The position numbers and the translations under genes are program-made. The notes under the pieces were generated by a model. It made no database searches. It was not told the origin of the DNA and was given only the letters and a program-made list of their open reading frames with translations. Positions 15,385-23,397 of a DNA stretch of 41,075 nucleotides are shown piece by piece (positions within the stretch are counted from its first letter, which is position 1; each line of letters opens with the position of its first letter). Origin of the DNA: Acidobacteriota bacterium (lineage in GTDB: Bacteria; Acidobacteriota; UBA6911). The stretch covers positions 1-41,075 of the forward strand of contig JAFGAO010000057.1 in assembly GCA_016933615.1 (NCBI GenBank), given 5' to 3'.

Positions 15385-16008
15385 ATGACCGAACCGACCC
15401 ATAACTCGATTTCCACCGGAGCCGGCCCGGCGCGGCCGCAGCGGGCAACCACCATCGCGGGCGTCTTCCGACACCTGGCCCGCCGCCCCGGGCAATGCTT
15501 CATTCAGCGCTGGAACTGGAAATCCGCCCTGATGAGCTCTCTGGCCCGAGGACTCATCTTCTTTGCGGTCAATGTCGGCGTAAGCCTGGACGCGGCCGCG
15601 GCCGCGATGGCGACCGAGGTGGCCTACCGCATCGTGGCGGCCGGCCTGTACGGATCCTGCACCCAGGCGTTCCGTCACGTGGAGCCTTTCTGGAAGGCGA
15701 TCGTCTGCACGATGATCCTTCTGCCCATGGTAAGCCATACCGCGGAATTCATCCTGCACTTCTATCGGGGGACGGAAAGGCTGGGATGGAGCCTGCTGTT
15801 TTCGGTCTGCTTCACGGCAGTCACCACTACTTTCAATCTTTTCGCCATGCGGCGCGGCTTGCTGGTCGTAGGGGAGTCCGGGTCCACCCTTCTGGATGAC
15901 CTCCGCGCCATGCCCGCGGCCATCCTCGCCTACCTTCATTGCCTGGCGGCGCCGCTGAGGCAGTGGATCGGGTTTTTGTGGACCCGATCGGAGCAGTCCT
16001 GCAAATGA
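15385..16008 (+). CDS. Uncharacterised inner-membrane protein
   Basis: This 207-residue protein has an N-terminal cytoplasmic tail of about 50 residues, then hydrophobic segments at about 48-66, 74-92, 105-122 and 135-155, followed by a cytoplasmic end (LRQWIGFLWTRSEQSCK). The ATG at 15385 is used because upstream in-frame codons encode an Arg-rich unlikely leader. No family is recognised and no catalytic motif is seen. It sits 127 nt after the secreted protein and 30 nt before a GT4 gene on the same strand, so it is probably part of that operon and may be a membrane partner of the glycosyltransferases. Confidence 0.6.
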   Translation: MTEPTHNSISTGAGPARPQRATTIAGVFRHLARRPGQCFIQRWNWKSALMSSLARGLIFFAVNVGVSLDAAAAAMATEVAYRIVAAGLYGSCTQAFRHVEPFWKAIVCTMILLPMVSHTAEFILHFYRGTERLGWSLLFSVCFTAVTTTFNLFAMRRGLLVVGESGSTLLDDLRAMPAAILAYLHCLAAPLRQWIGFLWTRSEQSCK

Positions 16009-16038
16009 TGCCGGAGCACCTCGGAGGATCTATAGCGC

Positions 16039-17325
16039 ATGCTTCAAACCCAAACCGCTTCCCGAATAAAGACGCTTCATTTGACCAACTGTTTTCACTC
16101 GACCTCGGGGGGCATAAAAACTTTCTACAACAAGATGCTGGAAAGCGCGGAAAATATGGGCCGGAGGATGATCCTGATCGTGCCCGGGACGGAGAACGGG
16201 CTGGCAAGCGCCGCCGAATTTACGAAGATATACACCGTTCGGGCCCCGAGATCGCCCCTGGCCGACGGCCGCTACCGGATCATTTTGCCCTCGAACTACC
16301 TGCTTCCCTGGGCCGGAGCCGTGAACAGGATCCTGCGGGAAGAACAACCGGACCTGATTGAAATCTGCGACAAATACACCCTGAACTGGATGGGCGGGCT
16401 CTTCAGGAAAGGCTTTACCCGGGGAATTCGCAGGCCGGTCCTTGTCGGCCTGACCATGGAAAGGATGGACGACAACGTGTCCACCTTCATCCATTCGGGA
16501 AGCTCGGCCCGCCGATTCTGCCGCTTCTACCTTCGCTACCACTACATTCCCATGTTCGACCACCACATCGCGATATCCCACTATACGGCTGAAGAACTCA
16601 ACACAGCCATGATCGGGAAGCACCGCAGGCCGGTCTGGATCCGGCCTCTGGGAGTGGACACGATCCCGTCCGCCGGCATTCCCCGGGCAAATGGGTTCAG
16701 GGAGAAGCTCGTCCGGGAACTCGGGCTGGCAGGCTCCCCCAGGCTTCTGCTGTATGCGGGAAGGGTGTCCCACGAAAAAAACATGCCCCTGCTGCTGGAT
16801 ATGATGAAGGAACTGGCCCGATCCGCATGCGGCAACTACTGCCTGGTCATAGCGGGGGAAGGTCCCCTGATGCCGATGATGCAAAAGGAAAGCGAACACG
16901 GGACGCCGGGACGGGTCAAGTTTCTGGGGCACGTAAATGATAAATCCTATCTGGTGTCATTGTACACCCATTGCGACGCATTCGTGCACCCCAATCCCCG
17001 GGAACCGTTCGGCATCGCGCCGCTCGAGGCGATGGGATACGGACTGCCGCTGGTTCTTCCGAACGCGGGGGGGGTCCTGACCTACGCCGCCCCGGACAAC
17101 TCCTGGATCGCCGAACCCGACGGGAAATCCTTTGCGGCGGCGGTCCTGTCGATATTCGGGAACCCGGAGTTGCGCCAGGATAAAATAGGACGGGCGCGGC
17201 GGGTTGCGGAGAACTACCGCTGGCCCGGCATCACCCGGGATATTTTCGATCTGTACGACCGCCTCCATAATCAGCAGATTACGGCGCCGCGCTTTTTCAC
17301 GGAATCTTCTTTATTCAATCATTAA
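16039..17325 (+). CDS. GT4-family glycosyltransferase (second copy)
   Basis: This is another 428-residue GT-B transferase, clearly diverged from 12925-14211. It opens with LHLTNCFHSTSGGIKTFYNK (glycine-rich acceptor loop) and has YAGRVSHEKNMPLLLDMM and IAGEGPLMPMM. The EX7E block reads HPNPREPFGIAPLEAMGYGL, followed by PLVLPNAGG. Family members transfer a sugar from an NDP donor to lipid or glycan acceptors at the inner membrane. GGAGG lies about 11 nt upstream of the ATG. Two GT4 enzymes in one operon suggest successive addition of sugars, as in diglycosyl lipid or short glycan synthesis. The donor and acceptor are not evident. Confidence 0.85.
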   Translation: MLQTQTASRIKTLHLTNCFHSTSGGIKTFYNKMLESAENMGRRMILIVPGTENGLASAAEFTKIYTVRAPRSPLADGRYRIILPSNYLLPWAGAVNRILREEQPDLIEICDKYTLNWMGGLFRKGFTRGIRRPVLVGLTMERMDDNVSTFIHSGSSARRFCRFYLRYHYIPMFDHHIAISHYTAEELNTAMIGKHRRPVWIRPLGVDTIPSAGIPRANGFREKLVRELGLAGSPRLLLYAGRVSHEKNMPLLLDMMKELARSACGNYCLVIAGEGPLMPMMQKESEHGTPGRVKFLGHVNDKSYLVSLYTHCDAFVHPNPREPFGIAPLEAMGYGLPLVLPNAGGVLTYAAPDNSWIAEPDGKSFAAAVLSIFGNPELRQDKIGRARRVAENYRWPGITRDIFDLYDRLHNQQITAPRFFTESSLFNH

Positions 17326-17338
17326 ACGAAAACAAAAT
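17295..17338 (+). promoter_or_regulatory. Weak candidate Pho box before alkaline phosphatase
   Basis: TTTCAC (17295-17300), CTTCTT (17306-17311) and AATCAT (17317-17322) are spaced 11 bp, and CAAAAT (17333-17338) follows 10 nt later as a possible -10. Only the first half-site is a good match to the set seen elsewhere, and the box overlaps the 3' end of the preceding gene. It is listed because the downstream gene is a classic Pho-regulon member. Confidence 0.3.
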
Positions 17339-17568
17339 ACGTATAACATTTTCCTCGCCGCAAGCGAAGCACGAAAGCCTGAATGGATTCCATCGGGAGT
17401 AAGCAAGCGTTTTCCGGCGCCGCCCGGCTCACAGGAAAACCTGATGCTTCAATGAAGAAGCCATAAGGCTTCATACAGGCGAAGTGCGCCTTGCGCAAAA
17501 AAACAATGAACACAGAACCAATAACGGCAGAAAAACCACTCGAAATCAAACAAGGGAGAGACTGTAAA

Positions 17569-19128
17569 ATGGCAAAAAAACTGAGCATAAGCATCGCAGT
17601 CCTGCTGGCGGCCGCCTTGATGGCGTCCCCGCTCGCAGCGGACGGCCGGGGATTCGGCGACCGCATGCCGAAATATATATTCTTTTTCCTGGGCGACGGA
17701 ATGTCCAGCAGCCAGATCCAGGCGACGGAAGCCTATCTGACCACGATCAACGGCGGTTCCGCCATGGTGGCCAAGGACCTTCTAAAGCCGGAAAACCGCC
17801 TGAACATGAGCAAGCTCCACATCACGGGCATTCAGACCACCTACGACGCATTCGCCCTGATGACGGATTCCGCCTCCTCCGCGACGGCTTTCGCCGGCGG
17901 CCTCAAGACCAAAAGCGGCACGATCGGCATGGATGAAACCGCGACCAACAACTACAAAAACATCGCCCAGCTGGCCCACGAAGCGGGCCGGTACACCGCG
18001 GTTATGACCAGCGTGTCCCTCGACCACGCGACGCCGGCGGCCTATTACGCCAGCGTGCCGAATCGCGGCTACATGAACAGCATCGCCACCCAGCTCGCAG
18101 AAAGCGGCTACGAATTCTTCGGCGGCGGCGGTCTTGTATGCCCGGACGCAGCCTGCCGTGCAGGCGACACGTCCAACGACGTCTGGGCCCTGCTGGCGGC
18201 AAAAGGCTACGCGGTATTGAACAGCAAGGCGGATATCGAGGACCTCAAGAACAACCCGATGGACAAGGTCGTCTGCATCAACGAGATTCTGGACGGCTCC
18301 CAAGCCATGCCCTACGACATCGACCGGCCGGGGGAAAACCTGTCGCTCGCCGAAATGCTGGAAGTGGCCATCGCCAACTATACCGGACAGTTCAAAAACA
18401 GGGGGCAGATGAGGCGCGACCGCGGGGCTTTCTTCATGATTGAGGGCGGCAAGATCGACTGGGCCTGCCACGCGAACGATGCCATGGCCACAATCGGCGA
18501 CATGCTCGACTTCGACGACGCCGTCGGCGTCGCCCTCGAGTTCTACAAAAAGCATCCGCTGGAAACCCTGATCGTCGTCACCGGCGACCATGAAACGGGC
18601 GGCATGACCATCGGGCACGCGACCACCGCCTATAAAGCGTACTACGAGAAGCTGCTCGGGCAGACCAACAGCTACGAGCACTTCGAGGCCAACCAGTGGG
18701 CCGACCACAAGGCTTTTCATGCGGGTTCCGTGTGCCCGAACGTGGCCGATCCCGACAACCTGGCGACAAGCGCGGACATGCTGAGCCTCATCGAGACTCA
18801 TTTCGGTCTTAAATGGGATGACTTCAACGACTATCAGAAGGAAAAACTCGAAGACGCCTACGACAAATCCCTCTGCGGCGCAAACAACAACAGCAACGAC
18901 GAGAACAAGCTGCTTTACGGCGGCTACAATCCCATCATCGTCACCCTTACTCATATCCTGAATGAGAAAGCCAGCATCGGCTGGACTTCCTATTCGCACA
19001 CCGGCGTGCCGGTGCCCGTTTTCGCCCACGGCCGGGAAGCGTGGCGCTTTGCCGGCTTCTACGACAACACCGATATCGCCAAACGGCTGGCGGAGGCTAT
19101 CGGCCAGATGCTGCCGGCCCTGAAGTAA
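17569..19128 (+). CDS. phoA: PhoA-type alkaline phosphatase
   Basis: This 519-residue exported enzyme of the PF00245 family has a signal peptide at about 1-24 (MAKKLSISIAVLLAAALMAS, cleaved after PLAA). The first metal motif is FFLGDGMSSSQ (about 39-49), the catalytic Ser is S101 in TDSASSATA, and the later metal ligands are SLDHATPAAY, EGGKIDWACHANDA and VTGDHETGGMTIGHATT. It hydrolyses phosphomonoesters in the periplasm to supply phosphate. The ATG at 17569 is preferred over in-frame ATGs at 17506 and before because it begins the signal peptide and has AAGGGAGAG upstream. The 243-nt gap before it and the strong terminator after it suggest its own transcript. Confidence 0.93.
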   Translation: MAKKLSISIAVLLAAALMASPLAADGRGFGDRMPKYIFFFLGDGMSSSQIQATEAYLTTINGGSAMVAKDLLKPENRLNMSKLHITGIQTTYDAFALMTDSASSATAFAGGLKTKSGTIGMDETATNNYKNIAQLAHEAGRYTAVMTSVSLDHATPAAYYASVPNRGYMNSIATQLAESGYEFFGGGGLVCPDAACRAGDTSNDVWALLAAKGYAVLNSKADIEDLKNNPMDKVVCINEILDGSQAMPYDIDRPGENLSLAEMLEVAIANYTGQFKNRGQMRRDRGAFFMIEGGKIDWACHANDAMATIGDMLDFDDAVGVALEFYKKHPLETLIVVTGDHETGGMTIGHATTAYKAYYEKLLGQTNSYEHFEANQWADHKAFHAGSVCPNVADPDNLATSADMLSLIETHFGLKWDDFNDYQKEKLEDAYDKSLCGANNNSNDENKLLYGGYNPIIVTLTHILNEKASIGWTSYSHTGVPVPVFAHGREAWRFAGFYDNTDIAKRLAEAIGQMLPALK

Positions 19129-19159
19129 GGCTTTATCCGGAACCGAAACATGATCCCGA

Positions 19160-19190
19160 GGCGCCCCTGACCGCAGGGGCGCCTTTTTTT
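19160..19190 (+). terminator. Rho-independent terminator of the alkaline phosphatase gene
   Basis: GGCGCCCCTG (19160-19169) and CAGGGGCGCC (19174-19183) form a perfect 10-bp GC-rich stem with loop ACCG, followed by seven T residues (19184-19190). It lies 31 nt after the phosphatase stop. Confidence 0.93.
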
Positions 19191-19210
19191 CAACAGCAAC
19201 CGGAGGTTTT

Positions 19211-20350
19211 ATGGCATACCGGAACCGCGGATGGATTTTTATACTCGCGATCGCCGCGGCTTGTGCGGGCATCACCCTGCTGGACCTGGCGGACACGCCG
19301 CGGGCCGCCGCGGGCATTCACGCCCGCGCCCTGGTCACGGAGACGGACAACAGCCACGTGCGGCAGAACCTGATCGTCAAAACCGAAGCCCAGTATCTTA
19401 CCGTGAAGCTGCTGGACGGGCCGCACAGGGGGCAGGAACTTTCGATCGTGAACATGCTGACCGGGAAGATGGAACTGGACGAGTTCTATGAAACCGGGAG
19501 CACGATCCTGGTGGAATACGACCTCGCCGGGGGGAAGCCAGCCAACGGAGTGGCGCGCGGGCATTACCGCCTGCGGCTGCAGTTGATCCTGATCGGCCTT
19601 TTCGCCCTTCTACTGGTATGCGTCGCCGGCGCGACCGGTCTCAAGGCCATGCTCTCCTTCCTCTTTGCGGCCCTCGTTTTATGGAAGATATTCTTCCCTC
19701 TTCTGCTGAAGGGATTCCCTCCCATCCCGACAGGACTGGCAATCGTGGCGCTTCTTACCGCGATCATCACCTTTTCGGTCGGCGGGCTGAACCGCCGCGG
19801 GCTTGCCACTTTCGCCGGATCCATGATGGGCGTGCTGCTCACCTGCGGCCTCGCCGTCGGATTCGCCCGGGCTTTCCATCTGCACGGGGCCTTGCGCCCT
19901 TTCGCGGAAACGCTGCTTTACTCCGGATATACCCACCTGGATCTGACCGGCATCTTCATCGCAAGCGTCTTTATCGCATCCTCGGGCGCGGTTATGGACC
20001 TCGCCATGGATATCGCCGCAAGCATGGACGAAATCAAGCGCAAACAGCCGCTCATCGGCTTCTTCGAGCACCTGGGCAGCGGCCTGAGAATCGGCCGGGC
20101 CGTCATCGGCACCATGACAACGACCCTGCTTCTGGCCTACTCCAGCAGCCATATCAGCATGTTTCTGTTGTTCATGGCGAAGGGGCTGCCCGCCGGAAAC
20201 ATTCTCAACGCCCCTTTTGTTACTGCTGAAATTCTTAATATTCTGGTCGGGAGTTTCGGATTGGTCGCCGTTGCACCGTTCACGGCATTCATTTCCGGCC
20301 TGCTTTACCGGGAGGGGAAAAGAAAAAGGCGGCCGGATTTGTTCGCCTAG
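19211..20350 (+). CDS. YibE/F-like membrane protein
   Basis: This 379-residue protein has a signal-anchor at about 7-27 and an exported beta-rich domain at about 35-115 (ARALVTETDN, VKLLDGPHRGQELSIVNML). Seven or so membrane helices follow from about 120 to 365, including ATGLKAMLSFLFAALVLWKI, TFSVGGLNRRGLATFAG and SGAVMDLAMDIAASMDEI. This is the architecture and length of the YibE/YibF family, whose function is unknown. CCGGAGG lies about 6 nt before the ATG. It is separated from alkaline phosphatase by a strong terminator, so it needs its own promoter or read-through. Confidence 0.8.
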   Translation: MAYRNRGWIFILAIAAACAGITLLDLADTPRAAAGIHARALVTETDNSHVRQNLIVKTEAQYLTVKLLDGPHRGQELSIVNMLTGKMELDEFYETGSTILVEYDLAGGKPANGVARGHYRLRLQLILIGLFALLLVCVAGATGLKAMLSFLFAALVLWKIFFPLLLKGFPPIPTGLAIVALLTAIITFSVGGLNRRGLATFAGSMMGVLLTCGLAVGFARAFHLHGALRPFAETLLYSGYTHLDLTGIFIASVFIASSGAVMDLAMDIAASMDEIKRKQPLIGFFEHLGSGLRIGRAVIGTMTTTLLLAYSSSHISMFLLFMAKGLPAGNILNAPFVTAEILNILVGSFGLVAVAPFTAFISGLLYREGKRKRRPDLFA

Positions 20351-20368
20351 ATCCGTTATCCGGCCGCC
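20318..20368 (-). terminator. Rho-independent terminator for the SpoIIE-type phosphatase transcript
   Basis: ATCCGGCCGCC at 20358-20368 pairs with GGCGGCCGGAT at 20328-20338 in an 11-bp stem with a 19-nt loop. Read on the minus strand it is followed by TTTTTCTTTT (20327-20318). It therefore fits termination of the minus-strand gene ending at 20495. The stem straddles the stop codon of the convergent YibE/F-like gene. Confidence 0.7.
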
Positions 20369-20494
20369 GGCAGGAGTTGTTACATGGAAGAACTGTAGCA
20401 GACCCGTTTGAATTTACCGTGAAGGCGGAATGAAGGAGCGGTAAATTATTGAAGGCGTCGGCACGTCCGGCCTTGGGGAGGGCGATGACCCGGG

Positions 20495-21508
20495 TCAGCT
20501 GCGCTTGATCACGACGAGGCTGATGTCGTCTTTCTGCTCTTCCATCTTATTCCTTGCATCCAGAACCGTGGAGCAGATTTCCCGGGCGCTGCCGTCGCGG
20601 GCGCTTGAGACGGCCCTTTCAAATTGATCCTTGGTAAAGCCCGAGAAGGAATCGGTGAGGCCGTCCGTGAACAAAAACAGGATGTCCCCGCGACCCATCA
20701 GATTGAGATCGTTCACCGTGTACCTCTTTTTATACCCCAGCGCCCTTTCGTAATGCCGGGCGTCGGCATGATCCTCGCCCGGCTGCAGCCCGATCGGCGG
20801 GTAGCTGATCAGCCGGTCCGGGGTGATTTCCACGAACCGGTCGTATTCCCGCGAAAAAACCAGCGGGGCCGGATGCCCCGCGCTGACGAAATGAAATCGC
20901 CCCGTGTGCGAGATCTCGCCGTAGATGAGGGTTATATACGAGGCCGAATCCCTTTCCTCGGAGGGCGTACGCAGGGTCCTGGATTTCAGGAAGCGGGTGT
21001 TGACCTGCTCGAATAAACGCACCGTGATCTCCCCGTTGAGATCCATTTCGTACAGCGCCGCGGTATGGAAAGCCTGGTGCAGCATCAGGGCCCGCATCGC
21101 GTCGATAAATTCGTGCCCGGCGACGTCGGCGACCAGGATGCCGCCGGTATTGCGAAGCTTCTGCAGAGCCTGGACCATGTCCTCCCGCCCTGCAGCCGCG
21201 GCGTGCGCTATGCGGACATCGAGATCGAAACGCTCCTGGAAATTCACGTAGGTAATGAGGTCCCCTCCCGCGACCCCGTTCAATGGAACTGTCATTCCAT
21301 AAATATCGATTCCCGGTATGCGGGGGACGGCGCCGGGCGAGGGAATCAGATGCATCGCGGTATATTCCGCTCCGATATGCAATTCCTTATCCAGCTCGCT
21401 ATTGGAAATTTTGAGCACGACTTCCTCGTCCATGGAACCGCCCCTCGGAGAGACTTGGGGCACGGGTTTGCCGCTATCCGCTTCGCGGGACTCCTCATTG
21501 TTCGTCAT
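20495..21508 (-). CDS. SpoIIE/RsbU-type PP2C serine phosphatase
   Basis: From 21508 this is a 337-residue product. A short helical lead-in (SELDKELHIGAEYTAMHLIP) is typical for RsbU-like enzymes. The catalytic domain has YGMTVPLNGVAGGD with the metal-binding GGD, VADVAGHEFIDAMRA, SAGHPAPLVF, FLFTDGLTDSFSG and the final EEQKDDISLVVIKR with the DD ligands. Such phosphatases dephosphorylate anti-sigma-factor antagonists in partner-switching pathways; no such partner is in the window. An ATG at 21556 would leave almost no leader after the predicted -10 at 21562, so I prefer 21508. An ATG at 21433 has the best RBS (GAGGGG, 7 nt away) and is a real alternative. Confidence 0.82.
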   Translation of the reverse strand: MTNNEESREADSGKPVPQVSPRGGSMDEEVVLKISNSELDKELHIGAEYTAMHLIPSPGAVPRIPGIDIYGMTVPLNGVAGGDLITYVNFQERFDLDVRIAHAAAAGREDMVQALQKLRNTGGILVADVAGHEFIDAMRALMLHQAFHTAALYEMDLNGEITVRLFEQVNTRFLKSRTLRTPSEERDSASYITLIYGEISHTGRFHFVSAGHPAPLVFSREYDRFVEITPDRLISYPPIGLQPGEDHADARHYERALGYKKRYTVNDLNLMGRGDILFLFTDGLTDSFSGFTKDQFERAVSSARDGSAREICSTVLDARNKMEEQKDDISLVVIKRS

Positions 21509-21561
21509 ATTGGATCCAAACGCGGAATTACTCGGAATTCCTCGACAAAACTTCATTTCCT

Positions 21562-21605
21562 TATATACACCATCCGTGTGAACGTATTATTAGGAAAAGG
21601 TAACG
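21562..21605 (-). promoter_or_regulatory. Candidate Pho box and -10 for the SpoIIE-type phosphatase
   Basis: On the minus strand, CGTTAC (21605-21600), CCTAAT (21594-21589) and GTTCAC (21583-21578) are spaced 11 bp. After 10 nt comes TATATA (21567-21562), a strong -10. The geometry equals that of pstS. The predicted transcript would begin near 21555, downstream of the first possible ATG. Confidence 0.55.
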
Positions 21606-21704
21606 TGCGAAAGAAGCCTAAAATTTAGCATATTGGAAGGATTTTGCAACCCATCAATGCCGTCAACCGGAGCAGGCCCGCATTCATAAATTTGGGGAAG
21701 TTTG

Positions 21705-21757
21705 GAGAGAGCCCCGATGCCGGGGAGACGGATTTGTTTATCCGTGGGGCGCGCGGC
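21705..21757. repeat. Tandem hairpins with a 19-nt motif also present at 5600-5618
   Basis: CCCC/GGGG around 21712-21725 and ACGGAT/ATCCGT around 21727-21745 form two adjacent small hairpins in the 288-bp gap downstream of ppx. The segment 21705-21723 (GAGAG, then CCCGATGCCGG) matches 5600-5618 at 17 of 19 positions. Neither hairpin is followed by a T-run. The rest of this gap shows no coding potential. Confidence 0.35.
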
Positions 21758-21844
21758 CGCAGGCGCAAGCAAACCACTTTTCTGTCTGCGCGTGCGTGCC
21801 GGAATATTTTCTGAATGTCTCGCGATGCGAGGTTCGTAGCGGAT

Positions 21845-22741
21845 TTACAGGTCGATATGCTTGGATTTAACCTTTTGGTAGAGCACATGGATCAGCCCGT
21901 CGGACAAACCCATGATGGGCACGAAAATTTTCTTTACGCCGGACTGCTGCATGACGGTCAGATAGATATCCGCGGCTTCCACGATGACGTCGGCGCGGTC
22001 CGGCCGGAGCCCCAGCACCTTGATACGCTCCTCAACGCTGAAGGACTCCAGGTAATCCCGGAGTTCCTTTATCCGCTTGACCGAGATCGGCTTGCCTTCC
22101 TTCTTGCGCGAGAGCCGGAAAATATTGTTGATGCTGCCGCCGGTGCCCACGGCCGCAAAAGGGCGGAAGGGAGCGACTTTTGCCTTAAGCCAGGTTTTGA
22201 GCCGGGCGAGCTCTTCTTTGGAACGGCCTTTTTTGAGGAAGCGCACCCCGCCGATTTTAAAGGAGCCGGACTCGACGATTCCGTTGCGGGACAGCAGGGT
22301 CACTTCCGCGCTCCCTCCGCCGACATCGATATAAAGCATCGGTTTGTCGGCGCGGAAGGCCCGGCTGATGTGGCTGGAGTAGATGATGGCCGCCTCGCGC
22401 CTGCCCTCGATTATTTCGATATCGACCCCGATTTCCCTGCGAATCCTGTCCGCAATCTCTTTGCCGTTTCGCGCCTCGCGCATGGCCGACGTTGCGCAGG
22501 CTATGGAATCCTGGGCTTTGTAGGCTTTTATAATCAGGCTGAACGCCCTGATGACCGTCGCCAGCTGATCCGCTTTTGCCGACGTGATGCGCTGGTGGGT
22601 GAAAACATCCTCCCCCAGTCGAATCGGCACACGCACCAGAGATTCCTTTACATAGACGGTTTCTCCGTTATTGTCATAAACACTTGAAAGCATTAATCTT
22701 ACGGCGTTTGAGCCGATGTCTATGGCCGCCAGCTTTATCAT
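21845..22741 (-). CDS. ppx: Ppx/GppA-family exopolyphosphatase
   Basis: This 298-residue ASKHA-fold phosphatase has AAIDIGSNAVRLML (5-18) as the first phosphate-binding loop, the conserved ATSAMREARNG (about 93-103), IIEGRREAAIIY, the second loop DVGGGSAEVTLL (about 149-160) and VGTGGSINNIFRLS (about 209-222). It removes terminal phosphate from polyphosphate or the gamma-phosphate from pppGpp. The short form without an HD domain is typical of bacterial Ppx-type enzymes. A Pho-type box lies about 55 nt upstream, and a CHAD polyphosphate-binding protein is encoded 10 kb away, which favours polyphosphate as substrate. Confidence 0.88.
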   Translation of the reverse strand: MIKLAAIDIGSNAVRLMLSSVYDNNGETVYVKESLVRVPIRLGEDVFTHQRITSAKADQLATVIRAFSLIIKAYKAQDSIACATSAMREARNGKEIADRIRREIGVDIEIIEGRREAAIIYSSHISRAFRADKPMLYIDVGGGSAEVTLLSRNGIVESGSFKIGGVRFLKKGRSKEELARLKTWLKAKVAPFRPFAAVGTGGSINNIFRLSRKKEGKPISVKRIKELRDYLESFSVEERIKVLGLRPDRADVIVEAADIYLTVMQQSGVKKIFVPIMGLSDGLIHVLYQKVKSKHIDL

Positions 22742-22793
22742 AAGCCCTCGTTAAATGACTTTCATAAAAATTCTGATGATCCCGGCTCGTTCC

Positions 22794-22821
22794 GGTCAAG
22801 TCAAGTTAGGGTAAAGTTAAG
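22794..22821 (-). promoter_or_regulatory. Candidate Pho box before ppx
   Basis: On the minus strand, CTTAAC (22821-22816) and CCTAAC (22810-22805) are excellent half-sites 11 bp apart, with a degenerate TTGACC (22799-22794) in the same phase. The ppx ATG is at 22741. No convincing -10 occurs at the usual 10-nt distance, so exact promoter placement is open. Confidence 0.5.
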
Positions 22822-22842
22822 AATCCATAAAAGCAGGCAATG

Positions 22843-23343
22843 CTAGAACGGCCAGAAATTGCTGTCGTTCCAGACCTGTTCCTTCAGATCCTCGTTGAGT
22901 TTGTACAGCAGGCGGTGGTGGGTTCGTTCCCAGTCGGCCAATGACTGATACATCTCTTTTTCATTGGGATCCGTGGCTTCATCCGCCCTCTTCTGGTAGA
23001 CCTCGATGGCGCGGTTTTCGAAATCGATTGCGGCCGATATGGCTGCGGCCTCGAAACCCGCGGCCGAGATTTCATTTTTTACCTGCTCGCTCAGGATCAT
23101 TGCGGCCTCGGTGTCGTCTACCGAATGTGGGAGTTCGCCTTTGGCGAATTTGCCGTTTTTTTCGAACTCGGCGAACTGCCTGGAGAGGAACTCTACGTGT
23201 GCCGCCTCTTCCCCGGCCATGATCGTGAATATCTCGCGCACGGCATCGCTGCCGGCCTGGCGGGCTGCCGCGGTGTAAAAAGCGTTTCCCCTGCGTTCAA
23301 GCAGGATAGCGGTTTTCAGGATATCTTCCGCTGTTTTTGTCAT
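22843..23343 (-). CDS. Ferritin-like / rubrerythrin-type di-iron protein
   Basis: This 166-residue four-helix protein has ligand patterns typical of ferritin-like domains: LERRGNAFYTAAA (E and Y in helix 1), GEEAAHVEFLSRQF (ExxH in helix 2), FENRAIEVYQKRADE (helix 3) and WERTHHRLLYKLNEDL (helix 4). There is no rubredoxin Cys4 domain, so it is a rubrerythrin-like protein lacking electron-transfer iron, probably for peroxide reduction or iron handling. The ATG at 23343 is used; a TTG four codons upstream is possible. It has no obvious link to phosphate beyond position. Confidence 0.8.
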   Translation of the reverse strand: MTKTAEDILKTAILLERRGNAFYTAAARQAGSDAVREIFTIMAGEEAAHVEFLSRQFAEFEKNGKFAKGELPHSVDDTEAAMILSEQVKNEISAAGFEAAAISAAIDFENRAIEVYQKRADEATDPNEKEMYQSLADWERTHHRLLYKLNEDLKEQVWNDSNFWPF

Positions 23344-23397
23344 GATGCCCCCCAAACTTTCCTAATAAAAATGTCTGATTATCCGGACCGGGCGCGA

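Noticed and set aside
17457-17472. Terminator between the GT4 gene and alkaline phosphatase
   Set aside because: GAAGCC/GGCTTC around ATAA is a clean small hairpin, but no T-run follows on either strand.
17782-19317. A 511-codon minus-strand open frame opposite alkaline phosphatase
   Set aside because: It mirrors the phosphatase codons, is Val/Gly/Ala-rich and crosses the strong terminator. There is no RBS or motif.
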